Of a DNA stretch of 64,000 bases, positions 23,569 to 38,280 are shown piece after piece (the first letter of the stretch is position 1; every line of letters begins with the position of its first letter). The stretch is from Ailanthus altissimus (Eukaryota > Streptophyta > Magnoliopsida > Sapindales > Simaroubaceae). The notes under the pieces are model-generated. The model was not told the DNA's origin. It saw only the letters and a program-made list of their open reading frames with translations, and did not search any database. Position numbers and translations under genes: made by a program. Location: NCBI GenBank assembly GCA_946807835.1, contig OX327683.1:14637001-14701000 (forward strand). Direction: 5' to 3'.

Positions 23569-26500
23569 TGTTGGATGTTGATTATTCTAGGGTGCTGTCC
23601 ATCATATAATAAATATACATATATCATACAATGAACACATATAATGCATATTTATTAAATGAAAAAAGAGATTGAAAAATTTAACCAATGAAGCCTTTGA
23701 ATTAATTTGTTTGAAGTCCACCGTGAAATAAAACTTTGATCAATCCTAGCAATCAATAAGGGTGGGTTTGATTGTCTAGAAAGCAGTATGTTAATCCATC
23801 ATTTAGTTTAACTCTTAAACTTGATTCAAAGTTAAACTCTTTAACTTAGTTAAATTTGTTTTTCCTTTTATTCAACTCTTGAATAAAAATAAATTTAATT
23901 TATGTTTTAATGGTTAAATTAATTGGAGAAGATGATGAATAAAAAGTATTTTCAACTCTTGAACACTTCAATTTTTCGTTCTTCATTTCTCTCTTAATTT
24001 TCTAGCCAACCAAAAATACTTAACATTTGTTTTAATCAAATTAAATTAATTTGTTTATCTTTTGTTCAACTCTTGAACAATTAAAATAAATCTATTTTAA
24101 TTATTACATTTAGTAACCAATTATATATTTATTTTATTGTTCTAACGCTTAAAATACAAAACAAAGAATTCTAATTTCTCAAATTAAAATGGCTACCAAA
24201 ATTGCAAAATCTAAAAACTTAAAACTTTTGAATTTTATTTTCCTTTATATATTAATGCATAAATTTCAAACTAATTTGAATTTCATTTGCATTTAATTTA
24301 ACTTAACCAAACCTTAGTTAACATTTAACCTTAGTTAAGTTAGTTTAACTTAACCCTTAAGTTAAATAAATATTTAAATATTCTAATCATAGTTAACTAA
24401 CTTAACCATAGTTAGATTAACCTTTACTTAACCATATGGTTAACCTTTAATCATAGTTAAGTTAAATTATTTATTTAACAATTAAATAAATAAATATCTA
24501 TTTTAATTATTTAACAATTAAATAATCATAAAGTAAAATTACATTTATATCCTTACTAGGTTACCAAGTAAACCTAAAGTGGGTCCCACCATTTAACCAT
24601 ATACTTTAGTTAACTTAACATTAGTAAATTGCTGAATTATACAGTATTAAACAATTCAATACGGTAAACTGTCCAAGTACTCAAAGAGTACGTTTCATAT
24701 TGGGACTCTTTAAGTCTACACTCGATTTGTCAAATGAAACTATTCTATGAATCCGTAATCGATGCCCCACGCACACGTTATGAATATTACAAATTAGTGT
24801 ATTAGACCATGCAAGTTGAGGTCATAATGTATATGTATAATCCTTTCATTATTTATACCCTGGATGTGTGGGGATATAGATCAGCACCGTCAAATACCCA
24901 TAAGCATATCCTTAAACTTATCTCAAGATTTGTATCTTGATGAACAATATACGCAAACACTTTTGCTATATTGTTTAACCCTGTGGAAATTTTTTTCCCA
25001 GATTTATACTTGTGGCTACAAGACTTCATGAAATACAATCTCGGAGCACCGGATATACAACTTACCTACGTAAGCTAACGGATCCCGTATCTACGCATAC
25101 CGAACTCCATGAGCATCGGACCATACCCAGCGACACATAGCGGTCAGACCATGAAAGGTCTCTGACATATGTGGAACCAAAGCATGATGAATCACTCACA
25201 AGACCACCGTGATGCTCAAGTTAAAGGACCACGAATACTACTCAACTCGAGAGGACATTCCTTTGACGGCTTCATAGGATATTTATTGGGGTTCTCGTGA
25301 GTCTGTTCAATATCCAGTCCTAACTGGATACCCTGTCACACCCCAGACCCAAAAGATCCGACACACGACATCACTTATATTCATTCAATAATATTTAAAC
25401 ATTCATTTCAATTTCTTTCAGAATTATAACAATTGAATTATAACTAGGACAATTAGTAACCAGAGATACGCAAAGTTTTCTCAGAGATTAACACTCTACT
25501 ACGTCACCAATAACAACTTTATTACCAGAAGCCCAGAATATATTCATTGTAAATTCTTACTTAAAATCAATCCATAACCACACTTGGTGAAACTTAAATT
25601 AAATCAAACCACACACAATAAAATTATACATAAGTATTTATTCAATATGGACAAATCAAATATCTTATCCCACGTGTCCCCAAATGAAACACTCAACAAC
25701 CTAGTAACTTAGGGAACCCAAGGAACAACAGAAACCTTGTCAAATCCGCTAAGCACACATGTACCTTATTTACCTGAAATTACCATAAACTATAATGAGT
25801 ATAAAACTCAGTAAGCATACTAGTTTTTCATATATCAAATATAAATACATATATGTACACAATGCATATGTATGATATGTTGTGATCAATCAAAATCATA
25901 ATCTTATCAAATCACATGTCATGTAAGCGCTTACACATTCTTTCAAAATATATAATAGGAATACCATCACTCAACTACTACTTAGTAGAACTTACATATC
26001 ACATATCACATAATGAGCCAAATGTCACTAATAGGTGACATACCGCATGAGAGGAATAGTACAAGTGAGGTTTTTAAATTACATATATATAATGCTCATG
26101 CTCGAAGGTAAAAGCCAAACTCTCACCCTGATCATCGGTGAGTCCTCTCACATGCACTAATACGCCACCACATGAATATGATGACTCACTCTTCCTTTAG
26201 GTACCAATAAGATCCTCCCTACATACGGAACACATAACATTTACCAATCTCAAAGGAAATGCCACACATAAAGGCTCCATAAATTACATAAAATGCCTAC
26301 TAAGTCAACAGTGAGTTCAAGTACCCTCAAAACACAAAATATTTCTCATGGACATATTACACTTCAAAAGCTTTCTTTGTTAAACACATTTTATTTTGAA
26401 AGTTCACTTTCAAAAATATATGTATGTCCTTGCTCAATGTCAATGTTTACATTCATAAACAGATTTCTTTTACATTTCATATCAAATATACTTTGACATA

Positions 26501-28567
26501 ACATAAACATATTTCTAAGCACATTTACAAAATCATACATAGACAATTACTATGCTTATTGTGATTTCAATAAAAGTCTAGTATACTTACCTCTTAACAC
26601 TTTCGGCTACAAGGCTTAATTCTCATTAACCTATCAATGGAGATTAATCCTTTCATAAGCCTCAAAATTCAAACAAAATACTTTAAATAGCTTACAAAAT
26701 TATACATTTTACACTTATCACATCGAATTGGTCTAATTACTTGGTTTCTCAAAACTTGTCATTCTGACCACTTATACTTAACAAATTTTTCTTATACATC
26801 AAATGATGTTCAATTACTCAAAAATCAGACTATATCATTCTTGACTCATATATCCTTCTTATGTATGAATATTATATCATAATTCCTACACAATCCATTC
26901 CATAAACACTATCAAATCCAAACTATTATTCTGACAGGATCAAGATATTTACTGAATAATATTCAATCTCCCAATTTTATAAAATTATATACTAACTCAA
27001 AAATAATAAAACTATCACAGAATTACTCTTGACACATATCTCAATCCATGATAAATATTTCACTTTAAAATCATTACCAAAAGTATTTTTAAACTATTTT
27101 ATTCTATAGCTTTAAAAATCTGTTAATCAAATGCTACAATGAGCTGACACTCTTTAGAAAATCATAACAATTTAACCATATTGATCTAAATTCTTAATTC
27201 TGAATATATCATATTAGACATATAAAATTATCATATTCCATAAATACGTAATTTTAGAAAATCATTAAGCAGATCAGAAACTATTTGTCACTGTATCATA
27301 CTATTTACATAGGAAATTTCCAGAATTTCAAGGTCATTTTGGTAAATTTACTACAAATTCAATTTCTGGAATTTTCAATCGATTAAAAGTCTTAGATAAT
27401 CATAAACATGTCTAATTTCATATACTCAAAATTAAAAACTAGAATCAAATCACAACAATTTATAAAACTCCTGGATCAGGAGACTATCAAGTAGAAATTC
27501 TGCTATTCATCATGATTTATCAAGCTATCTACATAGATCATCATCAATTCTCACAATATCTTATGAAATACACATCAACTCCTCAATTATACATATTTTC
27601 AGAAATCAAAACTTAAAGGAATTAACTTAATTAACACCAATAAATTGAGAAATAGTTGTGATATACTTCTTAAAATTCAAATTTCTAATTTCTTCTTATT
27701 TTTCTTCTTCTTCTTCTCTTTCTCTCCCCTCTATTTCTCTCTTTTCTCTCTCTAAAGGGGTAGCTCGACCCAAAAATGAGTAAATTAGGGTTTCAAAAGT
27801 GTATTTTTATACTAAGAGGCTAATTTTTGATATTTACGAATTTATCCCCAAAGCTTTCAAAGTATTATAATTTGGTCCCTAAAATAAATCTAAAGTCTTG
27901 CAAATAAACTCAATACTAATAGTATGTCCTTAACCTATACAAACACTACTAATAACAATACATAAATTAAGTATCACCCACATACAAATAAAATATGTAT
28001 ATAAATACTTATTGTTATCGATTATGGATACTGGTTACTACATACCCGCACGCCTATACAAGTTCTAAGCTCATGGTCAGCTAAGAACAACCATCTGAAT
28101 CAGTCAAATATAAGCATACACTAATCTATATAAAGTGAATTCACCGATAGACCTGCATTGGTGAATATAGATCAGGAATATTATGTTTGAGACATACTTA
28201 CATAATGATATTTCTTAGCACCTATTGCAATTCTTTGCAACTATATCATTACAAAGATACTCTCAGGTCTTTGTCCCATTATAGACAATGTTCTAATTCT
28301 TTAGACCTTACTGACTGTTATAAACTAATAACTCTTAACAGTGCTAACCCTTAGCATTTATAACTCAACTTTGCTAATTATTAGTTCTGATCTAAACTCA
28401 TTTAGACTAGATCTGAACTTCTTCAAATCAAACAGTGTTTGTAATGTTACAAGCATTATACCATATAAATATGATATAAAAATTTTTATTCGAAATGTTT
28501 ATTGTATAAATATTAACAATTAATATTCATACAATATTAGAATGACACGTAAGCACCAGCTCCAACA
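23569..28567 (-). mobile_element. Solo LTR of the copia Y family, inside copia Y
   Basis: Starts TGTTGGATG, ends CAGCTCCAACA, with a 5-bp duplication GTTAC (23564-23568 and 28568-28572). The body aligns with the Y LTRs in the same orientation. Without the insert at 25334-28042 it is about 2285 bp, matching the Y LTR length. No internal region is present, so it arose by LTR-LTR recombination. Confidence 0.85.
25334..28042 (-). mobile_element. 2.7-kb solo LTR, probably Ty3/gypsy, deepest layer of the nest
   Basis: Begins TGTCACACCCCAGACCC and ends TTACTACA, with a perfect duplication TACCC (25329-25333 and 28043-28047). No pol motifs inside. On the minus strand it would end GGGTGTGACA, a terminal phrase I recall from plant chromovirus (Tekay/Del-type) LTRs, which supports minus orientation. 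A pyrimidine tract at 27690-27760 would be a purine-rich transcribed leader. The family call is tentative; the boundaries are firm. Confidence 0.75.
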
Positions 28568-28572
28568 GTTAC

Positions 28573-31500
28573 CCATAGAATGTATCTTAGATACTATTAC
28601 ATCTCCAGTAGCCAAGACCTTTCTAATTATATAGTATTTATAGTCCACATGATCAGAACTCTAGTATACCTTATGGCTTCTTGGCTTGATCAATTGCCCC
28701 GTTATTGTTGTATTATAGTGGGATGGGATCTATTAAGCTTGGAATTATTCTAAGCTCTACAATTAACTTTCATATTCACAGAAATTCTTTTGTAGGCTTT
28801 TTAACCTACAACTTATTCTGTCTCCAACGTAGAATCAGTTGTGGATATCTAATTGTACTATCAACTAACTGTGGTATTGTTGAGAAGAAATACAAACCAG
28901 ATGTAGACTTTCTATGATTCAAACCAGACTGAAAGTCTGAGTCTGCGTGTCCTCTAACTTGTAAGTAACTTTCTTAATGAATCAGAAATTTATTCTCTAT
29001 ACCCTCAGGTATTTCAAATATATTTCATAGTCATTTAATAGTCATTACTTGGATCAATCCATTATCGGCTCGTAACATTTACAGCCATCCAGATGCAAGT
29101 TACATGACATGGTGTACATCAAGCTACTTCTAGTTGATGTACATGGTATGTTAGACATTCTAACCTTTCATCTTCTTGCTAAAGACACTTCCTCTTAGAA
29201 AGATGAATGCCATGTTTGAAAGGTACATTAACTATCTCACAGTTTTTAAAAGTGTACCTTTCAATGACTTACTCTATGTACAAAAATTTGGACAGTCTTA
29301 TTAGCTTTCTAGTTGTATCTCTATAGAGCTCTATACCTACTATAGGAAACCTCTCCCAAATAATTCATAGAAGCGTTCTTATTCAGATAACTTTTAAATG
29401 ACTAACTTGAAACCTACCAACGTCGTTTCTGACATTGAATATGTCTTCCATGTAGTGAACTCAAAAGATAATCACACTCCCACCGTCAGTTCTTAACATA
29501 CACATTTTCTCTTCGTTCTTAATAAAACCAAACTCTCTGATTTCTTTGTTAAAATGAAGATTCCAGCTTTGGAAAAGCTGTTTAAGTCTACTTGGACTTC
29601 TTTAGTTTGCACATTAGATTAGAAGTCAGGCTAAATGCAAAATTTTCGAGCTGTTCCATGCATATTTAATCAAGATACATTATAAAACGCCATCTTTACA
29701 TCCATCTGCTAGATTTTAAAATCTTAATATGTTGTAATAGCCAACAAAATTTGAATTGACTTAAGCATGGTTACTGGTGAAAAGGTTTCCTGATCTCTAA
29801 TCCTAGAACTCTGAGTGTAACCTTTTATCACTAGTCAGGCTTTGAAGGTTTGTACCTTTATATCAGACCCATGCTTCTATTGTGTAAACTGATGTACAAT
29901 CAATAAGAATAATTCATACGAGAAGCATAACCAAGTCCTAGACTTGATTATCATGTGTAGAGTCAATTTTGAATTTTATGACATTTTATTATTTTTTCAA
30001 ATCGATGTCTAACATCATCTCTTTCTATATGTCAAAAGATCAATTTTTTTCAACTAAAAAAATACCAAGGGCACCTTCAAGTATCAAACATACCTAATAG
30101 GTGGCCTTGATATCCTTTCCAATCTATGAGGAGAGTGTATTAAAGGTATTTCACTTGATTGAGCCTGAGATTGCATTGTCAGTTCATAAACTTTTTGATT
30201 GACTTCAACAAGTTCAATCCTTCTACAATCCTCATTACCCATGAGAAACTATTTCTCTAGGGAAGTGGCAACGAGTAACAAACACGTTTCATTCTACTGG
30301 ATCATAAAACTGGTATCCCATAGAATTTGTGAGATACCCAATGAACCGATACTTGTATCAATCAAATTTATCCTATTGCGTAACTCCTATGCAAGTAGAA
30401 CAACCCAAATCTTAACAAACTTAAGACTTGGTTTCGTTTCAGTTTATATCTCATATAGAGTAGAAGGAACGACTTTCGATGGAACTATGTTCAATAAGTG
30501 AGTAACAGTTTCTAGAGTATAATTTCATAGATATTCTAGAATATCGGTAAAGCTCAATATCAATCAGGCCATATCCAATAAAGTCTGATTCCTCCACTTC
30601 AAGACACATTTATGTTGAGGAGTACTTAGAGAATTATATTGAGTGAGAATCTCATTTTCCTTTAAATAATCTATGAACCTACTGTTCATGTATAAACCGT
30701 CTCGATCTGATCAAAGGCATTGAATATACACAACAGTTTGTTTCTCTACTTTGAACATTTCAAAAGTTTCCAAGCTATATGTTTTAGGAACACATGTCCG
30801 TATTGTGACAAATCATGATAAAGATAATGAAGTATAAAAATCCACCCAGTAGCAATATGATTCATTGGACCATATATATCATTATATACTAGTTCCAATA
30901 AATCAGTGGCTCGGTGTCTAACATCTACACAAAGATTTGGTAATCTTCTTCTGAATATAGGATTCATAAACTGGCTAAAATTCTATAGTCAAATCAAGTA
31001 TCTAACTATCTTTAACTAGATGGGATAGTCGTCTCACGTTTACATGACCTAATCTTATATGTCATAATTCATTATTATTCAAAGTTCCCAAACCAATATT
31101 TGTTCTGTTCACCTGGATATTTTCAGTTGTATTTAAGATATAAAGGCCATTCATTAACTGACATTCAGTTAGCAAAATATTATTATTATTGTATAAACAT
31201 AAGGAACTATTCCTAATATATTTATAAAAACCCTCTCTGTCTAACAAAGAGAGTGATATAATTCGTTTGACAATGTTTGACACAAAATAACAATTATACA
31301 ACATAATGTTTCTACCAGAATAAAAAAGTGACTTAAAAGTCCTAGTAACTACCACGTCTAAGAAATCTTCATTTCCTATGTAAAGTTATATTTCTCTTTT
31401 CATAGCTTCCTAGCATTTATCAAATCATGCAACAACTTGCAGATATTAAAAAGACAAGTGATACTCATACCCCTGCACTTCTAACATCAAATGCTAATGA

Positions 31501-32867
31501 AATGTCAATGATTGCTAAACATATATTTAAGGGGTCTATCTTTTTAAAGTTAAGGTGCCTTGAATAGTAACGCTTACTATTGTGACTATTCTCTATCTGT
31601 GATTTGGATATATCAAACAAGTTTTTAGATGAAGAACAATGCTACTTGCACATCTCATGTGCACATGCTTCTACTGAAGATCATTAGATATCGAGGTCAA
31701 GATATATGATTTGACTCTCATCATTCTCAATTTATTTCTAATAAATTTTTCACCTCTTTTTAAGAGATATTATCAGAAACACCTCTTAAAATATCTTTTG
31801 ATCAACGATATGTCCAAGATTTTTTAAATCTAGAACTATTCTTAGATTCATAAGCAAGTCAAAATATTTTTTGGTACCCTATAACTGGTGTGCCTAGATC
31901 AAGTACGCTAATGGATTGCTTGTAGTCATCTTATCTCTATAATACACTCATCTTATCTATATAAGAATAAATTAGAGATGTGTAGTGAAACATTTTTAAT
32001 CGTTAATTAATAACACTTTAGATTATGAGCATAACTTTTATATATTTTTTAATATAAAGATGTCTTCCACTGCTTTACATAATTCCTTTAATCTATCAAA
32101 GGAAAAATAACAATTTAAATATTTTAAACTATATAGTGAGAAGTAGACTCCATTGGCATTTTACTTTAGCCACATACTTAAATAATCTTTGCTTTTGTAA
32201 GCCAAAAGGTCGACAACTCTTGTCAATTGCATTTCATGCAACTTTTACTCATGATCCTAAATACACATTTTTCGCACACTTTAGCGATCTAAGGTAAGTG
32301 TATTCGAGATTAACTTGTCAATCATCAAATATATATTACCAATACTACCCGTACACTTTAGCGATTGAGAGCAATACTTTCGCATATATTTGTCTCATCT
32401 CATGTTTAACCGGTACAGTCCAAATCACATTGACCAATCCCTCACATTATAGCGATATTGGAAAAAATTGAGACAACTCTTCTAATACTATATTGACAAG
32501 GCGGATCATGTATAACATAATCTCATAATGAAATACACTTCAATTTGATTAAGAAAGATTTTTGAAAAAATTTATATCCTCTTCTCATGAGGACGTGAGG
32601 CAAAGCCCCTAGCGCCATGATGCTAGTATTACAACACCGTGGCACTAGGGTAATTGACCACAGCGTTGCAACGTTCCTCATTCAGCATTGTCACGTTGGA
32701 GCCTAGAAAGACCTAGCTCCGCAGTGCCAAATGCCACTGCTGCAAAGTCCCACTAGGCCGTCTCCCGATTTTGCGCTTTCAACACTTGAAATGCATTACC
32801 CACAACCCCCGAGACATCCTAAATTACACCGCAATCGCTCCATTCACCGAATTGACACAATAATCAA
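28573..32867 (-). pseudogene. Copia Y gag-pol remnant
   Basis: Read on the minus strand. The segment at 31062-31355 resembles the copia protease/gag-pre-integrase region (NCYFVSNIVKRIISLSLLDR, then LMNGLYILN). The segment at 30746-30967 is integrase core (ATDLLELVYNDIYGPM, then SQYGHVFLKH). RT and RNase H should lie in 28573-30700, where only broken fragments are readable. The gag and leader part (31400-32867) has no clear frame. It holds three copies of a CACTTTAGCGAT-like word (32278, 32351 and 32445) and a GC-rich patch at 32580-32800. Many stops; inactive. Confidence 0.7.
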
Positions 32868-32877
32868 GCTCTGATAC
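32868..32877 (-). promoter_or_regulatory. Primer-binding site of copia Y (tRNA-Met type)
   Basis: GCTCTGATAC on the plus strand is GTATCAGAGC on the minus strand, the core of the usual tRNA-iMet complementary site. It lies one base inside the end of the 5' LTR at 32879. It fixes the transcription direction as minus. Confidence 0.8.
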
Positions 32878-32878
32878 T

Positions 32879-35800
32879 TGAAAGTGTGCTAATTTCCTAG
32901 GGTGTGTACATGTACATCGTGTTCATTACAAAACAATATGCATGTCATACATATATATTAAAGTAGCTGAATCAAAAATATAATTTCCTAGTGCAACAAA
33001 CACATTTAAAAGAAAGTCTTTCATTACATTAATGAAATTAAGATTGAGAATCACATTATAAGCCTATAGAAATTTTAAAATCTGAGTTCAATTCGAAGCG
33101 CACTCGTCGGTAATTCTAGGACCTAACTAAGGTGCGCTTGGATCTCTAAAATAGCAGCTCCAATTTCTAGTAATAGTGTTTAACTCTTCAACACCAAACT
33201 TGGTAAACTCTTAACCATTACTTAAACTCTTTAAGTTTTAGACTATTAGTTAAACACTTTAACTAATTTTGTTTGTTTTAAAGCAATGAAATAGTTTTTT
33301 ATTTGTTCAACACTTGAACAAAACAAAAAACAAGTTTATTCTTACTTTAATAGCCATCCATGTGAAAATGGAGAAAAAGATGAATAATCTTTCAACATTT
33401 GAAAAAAAAACAAGTCTTTTTACTTATTTACTTTGTCGGAGATCTAATACATATGGGTGTATACATGTGTTATTTTGTCTATTGCCTAAAATATGTATCA
33501 TATACATATTTATACGCAGAGTAAGCGTAAAATATACAATAAACACAATAAATAAATATATTAATCACATTAATATATTAGTAGTATTGAGAACTCACCT
33601 CAACGTGTAACGTTATAAACATATTTTTTCGGAGTCCGCATGGAAACCAACTCGTGGGTAATTCTAGTCACCAACACGGTGAGCTTGGTAAGTTAGAACA
33701 ACAACTCCATATTCAACACGGGATTAACTCTTAATCCCCAAAATGGCGGGTATGTGTTTTCATCATTTTCTCTAAAGAACAAGAAATGAATAATGAAGCA
33801 AATCATAATTGCTTCCATGACACCATAGAAAAAAATGAAACAATTTCATTTTTTTTTTTTCTTTCTTCTTCTTTTTTTCTTCGGTTTCCTCTTCTTTTTC
33901 TTCTTCTTTCCATTTCACTTTTGCTTTCTCTCGGCCACACACACACCTCACTTTCTCTCTCTCTCTTTATATATATATATATATAATAAAATAATACATT
34001 ATATAATATAAATAATAATATAATGGGTGCTAACTATTTAGCATCAATATAAAATATTAATATATACAATATTATATAATATAATAATATATAATAAGAG
34101 AGATTAATGATTATTTAACAATTAAATAATCATGTATGAAATGACTATTTTGCCCCTCATAAATAGTTACCAAGTCTACTCTTAGTGGGTCCCACCAAAT
34201 CTCACACTTGGGTAAACTCAACTGAGAGTTCACAATACGCCACGTGTCATAATATAATTAGTAAATAATAATTATTAATTAATTACTGTATTTAATACTT
34301 AAATATAGACACACGTATTCTCGTGGTAATGCTGAATATTGCTGGATTAAACACTTTAATCCGGCACGCTGCTCCAGTGCACAATGAGTACACTCCATAT
34401 CGCTGGACTCCCTAGATCCTACTCCCAATTCGTCAAATGAAACTATTTTATGAGTCCATGAGCAATGCTCCACGCACACGTCACGGATATACAAATCAGT
34501 GTTGAACCATGCAAGTTGAGGTTACAACGCATACGTATAGTCTTTCCGTCATGATATCCTGGATGTGCGGAGATATAGATTATCACCGTCAAATTCCCTA
34601 GTGCTCATCCATGTCCTATCTCCAGATTTGTATCTCACTGAACAATATGTGCAAACTCTTTTACCATATTGTTCCACCCTGACGGAACTCTTTCCAGGGA
34701 TTAATACTTGTGGCTATAAGACTTTTCGAAATACAGTCTCGAAGCATCTGGACATCGAACTTTCTATATCTATACACACCGGATTCCATAAGCATCGGAC
34801 CATACCCAGAGACACCCAGCGGTCATACCATAAAAGGTCTATGATATGCATGGAACCAAAGTATGGTGGATCACTTATAAGCCTACCGTGGCACTCAGGT
34901 CAAAGGACCACGTATACTACTTAACTCAAGAGAACCCTCCATTGACGGCTTACATAGGATGTCTACCGAAGGCCCTCATGAGTCTGTTCCATATCCAGTC
35001 CTAATTGGACACCCATATGTCAATACGAGCTCCAACCTCACGGTCAGCTAGGAACGACCATCTATACCCTATAGGTACGACATATGCTGATCTATATATA
35101 AAGGTATCCGCTGACAAACCCGTATCGACAGAAATAGATCAGGGATAATTATTTGAGAACATACTTGCTCAACTAGTATTTTCTGGCACCTGATTGCAAC
35201 TCTTGTAACTATGCAGCTACTAGTATATTCCCAAGTCTATGTCTCATTACAGATAAGGCTTTAACTCTTGGATATGCTGAGTATTATAACCAGCTAACCC
35301 TTAGCTGTGTTAACATTTAGCATTTATATCTCTCAGCGTGGCTAATCATGAGCCCTTATCTAAACTTCTTTAGATCTTATCCGAACTCCTTCAGATCTAC
35401 AATGTTTATAACATTACATTGCATAATACCATATTAATGGATATTAGCGATTTAATGAGAATGTACACTTGTATAAATACATAAGTATAGGTACATTTTG
35501 GGATGGCGTAAGCACCGACCTTAACAGTTTCAACACTTGAAACATTCAAAACAAAAACAAAAATTCTCCCTATTCCCTTCAAATGGCCGAACCCTTCAAC
35601 ACTGAAAATGAAATCACATTTCAATATATAGTCTTTACCTCTTTAGTCAACAAAGATGGTCCCGTGATTATGCCTTTGCCACACCCATTTGTTTAAAAAA
35701 ATAAAACTTAAACCATTTATATTATTTTTGTAACATATAACGCATGTGATATTTATTATTATAGCATTTGTTGACTTTATAAATAGAGTGGCCAAATTTA

Positions 35801-37365
35801 AGAGTTGGCAAAATGAAACATTTTTCATTTTTATTCATTTTCATCTCTTTGTCAAACATATTGCCCTCACCATGTTTCATATACCATGCCCTCTTGTTTT
35901 TCACTTTATTGACTAAATAATGTTAATTAAAACATTATTTATTCAAAATATTTTTCAAATAAATAATTTGATTTTACTTATATCACAAGTAAGGTCAAAT
36001 TGTGTGCAAATTGTAATTTCCAAATCAAATAATCAAGAGTGTAAATTGTGTCACTTGTCATCATCCTATAAGTCAACAACTTTCATTGACTAATTAACGA
36101 TGTACTTACTACTTAAGTCTTGACAAATGCACAACCTGAGAGATCTTGAAACAAATATTTGATTTGCTGGAATTTACTAGATTGAACTATTCAATCTGGT
36201 ATGCTACCCCAGTGCACAACGAGTACACTTTTTATTGTAGGAATCATTAAATCCACGTTCAGTTTGTCAAATAAAACTCTTCTATGAGTCCGTGAACGAT
36301 GCCCCACGTACATGTCACTGATATTACAAAGTAACGCGTTAAACTATACAAGTTGAGATCATAACATATTTGTATAATCTCTCAGTCACCTATATCTTGA
36401 AAGAGTAGAGATATAGAACATCACCATCAAATCTCTATTTGCTAATTCGTGAACTTATCTCCAGATTCCTATTTTGATAAACAATATACGCAAACTAACC
36501 CTACGAAAAACTCTTTTTTGGTATTTATGCTTGTAGCCACAAGACTTTCTAAAATACAATCTCGGAGCCTCTAGACATACAACTCACCCATATGAGTTAA
36601 CGAATCCCATATCTACGTACATCGTACTCTATGAGTATCGGATCATACCCAACAACACGCAGTAATAAGACTATGAAAGATTTTGACATCCGTAGAACCA
36701 AAGTGTAGTGGATCACTCACAAGTCTACTATAGTGCTCAGGTTAAAGGACCACGGATACTACTCAACTCAAGAAGACCTATCATTGATAGCTTTATGGGA
36801 TGTCTATTAGAGGTCTTCGTTAGTTTATTCAGTACCCAGTCCTTATTGAATACCCGTATGCTTATACAAGCTTCCACTAAACTCATAATTTCTTAAGACT
36901 AACCATCTAGACCATCAAGATATAGGCATATACTGAACTATATAAAATATTTTCACCGATACACCTGTATCGGTAAAATAGTTCAAGAACATAGTGTTTG
37001 AAAACAGACTGCATAATGACATTTCCTAGCACTATTTGTAACTTTTTGCAATTTTGTCAAGACTAATATATTCTCAAGTCTTTATCCCATTTCAGATAAG
37101 GCTTTAACTCTTAGATTTTGTCAATTTTTATAATCTGCTAACTCTTAGCAATTATAGCTCTTAACATTACTAACTCTCAGTACTAATCTAAACTTCTTTA
37201 AATCAAATGTAAAAACCCTTTTAGATTATACAATGTCTGAAACGTTACATGCATCTTACTATTTATTTTAACATTAATGATTTTATTCGAAATGTATATT
37301 ATATAAATATTAAACAATTAATATTCACACAATATTAGAATGACACGTAAACATTATCTCCAACA
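32879..37365 (-). repeat. 5' LTR of copia Y
   Basis: Begins (plus reading) TGAAAGTGTGC at 32879 and ends CTCCAACA at 37365, next to the target duplication GTTAT. It contains another solo LTR of its own family at 33434-35526. Without that it is about 2394 bp, close to the 3' LTR. Confidence 0.85.
33434..35526 (-). mobile_element. Related solo LTR inside the 5' LTR of copia Y
   Basis: Begins TGTCGGAGATC and ends CGACCTTAACA. It interrupts the LTR between CTTTTTACTTATTT and CAACACTTGAAAC, which are adjacent in the 3' LTR (about 20270-20290). The body from 34330 to 35526 aligns with the Y LTR family (GTGCACAATGAGTACACT, CCACGCACACGTCAC, ACTCAGGTCAAAGGACCA). No clean 5-bp duplication was found (TACTT versus GTTTC), so the exact ends are less sure. 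A purine/pyrimidine-biased block with TC and TA runs lies at 33840-33985. Confidence 0.7.
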
Positions 37366-37370
37366 GTTAT

Positions 37371-38265
37371 CAACTAAGGCCTATATTATATGTATCCCTA
37401 ATTGGATGGAATGCAAGTAGGGCGCTAAGGTCAGTATGCACAAGTTCAAGAGGACTCTTGATTTTCTTTTAAGGTTATTTTATGAATTTTACCATATTGA
37501 CAAGCTGGGTAGAAAGGAATTTCAGTAACTGCAATATATTTTTTTGATATTATAAAAAACACTTGTCCACTTAGAGAGAACTTTCTTAAGAACCAATACA
37601 TTTGGATGTTCTAATCTTCTGTAAAGTATTTTCAGCTCATAATTTGGTTTCAAAATGTTAATTTTCATCTTTCTAATTTTCTCTAAACTTTATGATCGAC
37701 TCTTATAAAAGACGCCAAGAAAAAAAAAACATAGAATTTGGATTGATAATTATCGTGGTGACATTTACCGAAGACTCTTGACATGGGCATGAACTTGGCT
37801 GACTTATGAATTTGGTTTGACACTATAGCTGATATAGACCTTCTTTAACCACTCCCAAAAGCACCATATTCCCCTGTTTCTCACACTTCTCATCACATTA
37901 GGATTTGTCAAATTCTATCAAAATATAATTATCATTTACAAGTCTATATATACTGATGAGATTCTTGGTGATAGTTGGCATAAGTAAGATTTCATTTAGC
38001 TGTAGAAGTTTGGTGTGTGGATGGTGTTGTCTAGTAATATAAATGTATCCAAAATGTGTAATGAGCAAGTTATGTCCATTACCTATTGTATGTTTTTGAT
38101 TTTTCTTGTATTGGTTATTTAGAGTGGGATTGTTCAGGTTATTAGTGAAGAAGTTTGCCCCACTATCAAAGTACAAGATGAATCATCTTCATTTCTAGCA
38201 GTTGCCACATATGCCTTCTTAGATTGATAATTTTTATTCATCTTTGGCATAAACTCTTTCTTAAA
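37371..38265 (-). pseudogene. Copia X gag end, protease and integrase N-terminal remnant
   Basis: On the minus strand 38265-38180 reads as the end of gag. Next comes the protease (37898-38176) with YFDSGANFF, an altered copia D-S-GA active site, then the pre-integrase region with EILLMPTITKNLIS. The integrase N-part follows to 37371, with ESSLNLC-like coding in broken frames. The reading resumes at 19731, beyond element Y. Confidence 0.7.
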
Positions 38266-38280
38266 CCTGTGTTAGCACTG

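Larger units (their letters stand above)
19732..37365 (-). mobile_element. Ty1/copia retrotransposon Y, nested in the integrase of copia X
   Basis: A minus-strand element bounded by the 5-bp duplication GTTAT (19727-19731 and 37366-37370), with LTRs of about 2.3 kb once later inserts are removed. The 5' LTR is 32879-37365 and the 3' LTR is 19732-23460. The primer-binding site is at 32868-32877, and a polypurine stretch (AAGTGAGAGTT on the minus strand) abuts 23460. Degenerate copia gag-pol fills 28573-32867. The first base of the element is C (19732) where T is expected, a point change. Joining 19731 to 37371 restores the integrase order of X, which confirms the nesting. Confidence 0.85.

Noticed and set aside
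25334..28042. Two separate short LTRs of a complete element
   Set aside because: No internal repeat of the terminal sequence, no primer-binding site and no pol motifs; a single long LTR fits the one TACCC duplication.
34565..34924. 119-codon plus-strand frame and similar frames at 39647-40043 and 38660-38908
   Set aside because: These fall in solo LTRs or hairpin units and recur only because the LTR family is repeated; noted instead as a conserved cassette.
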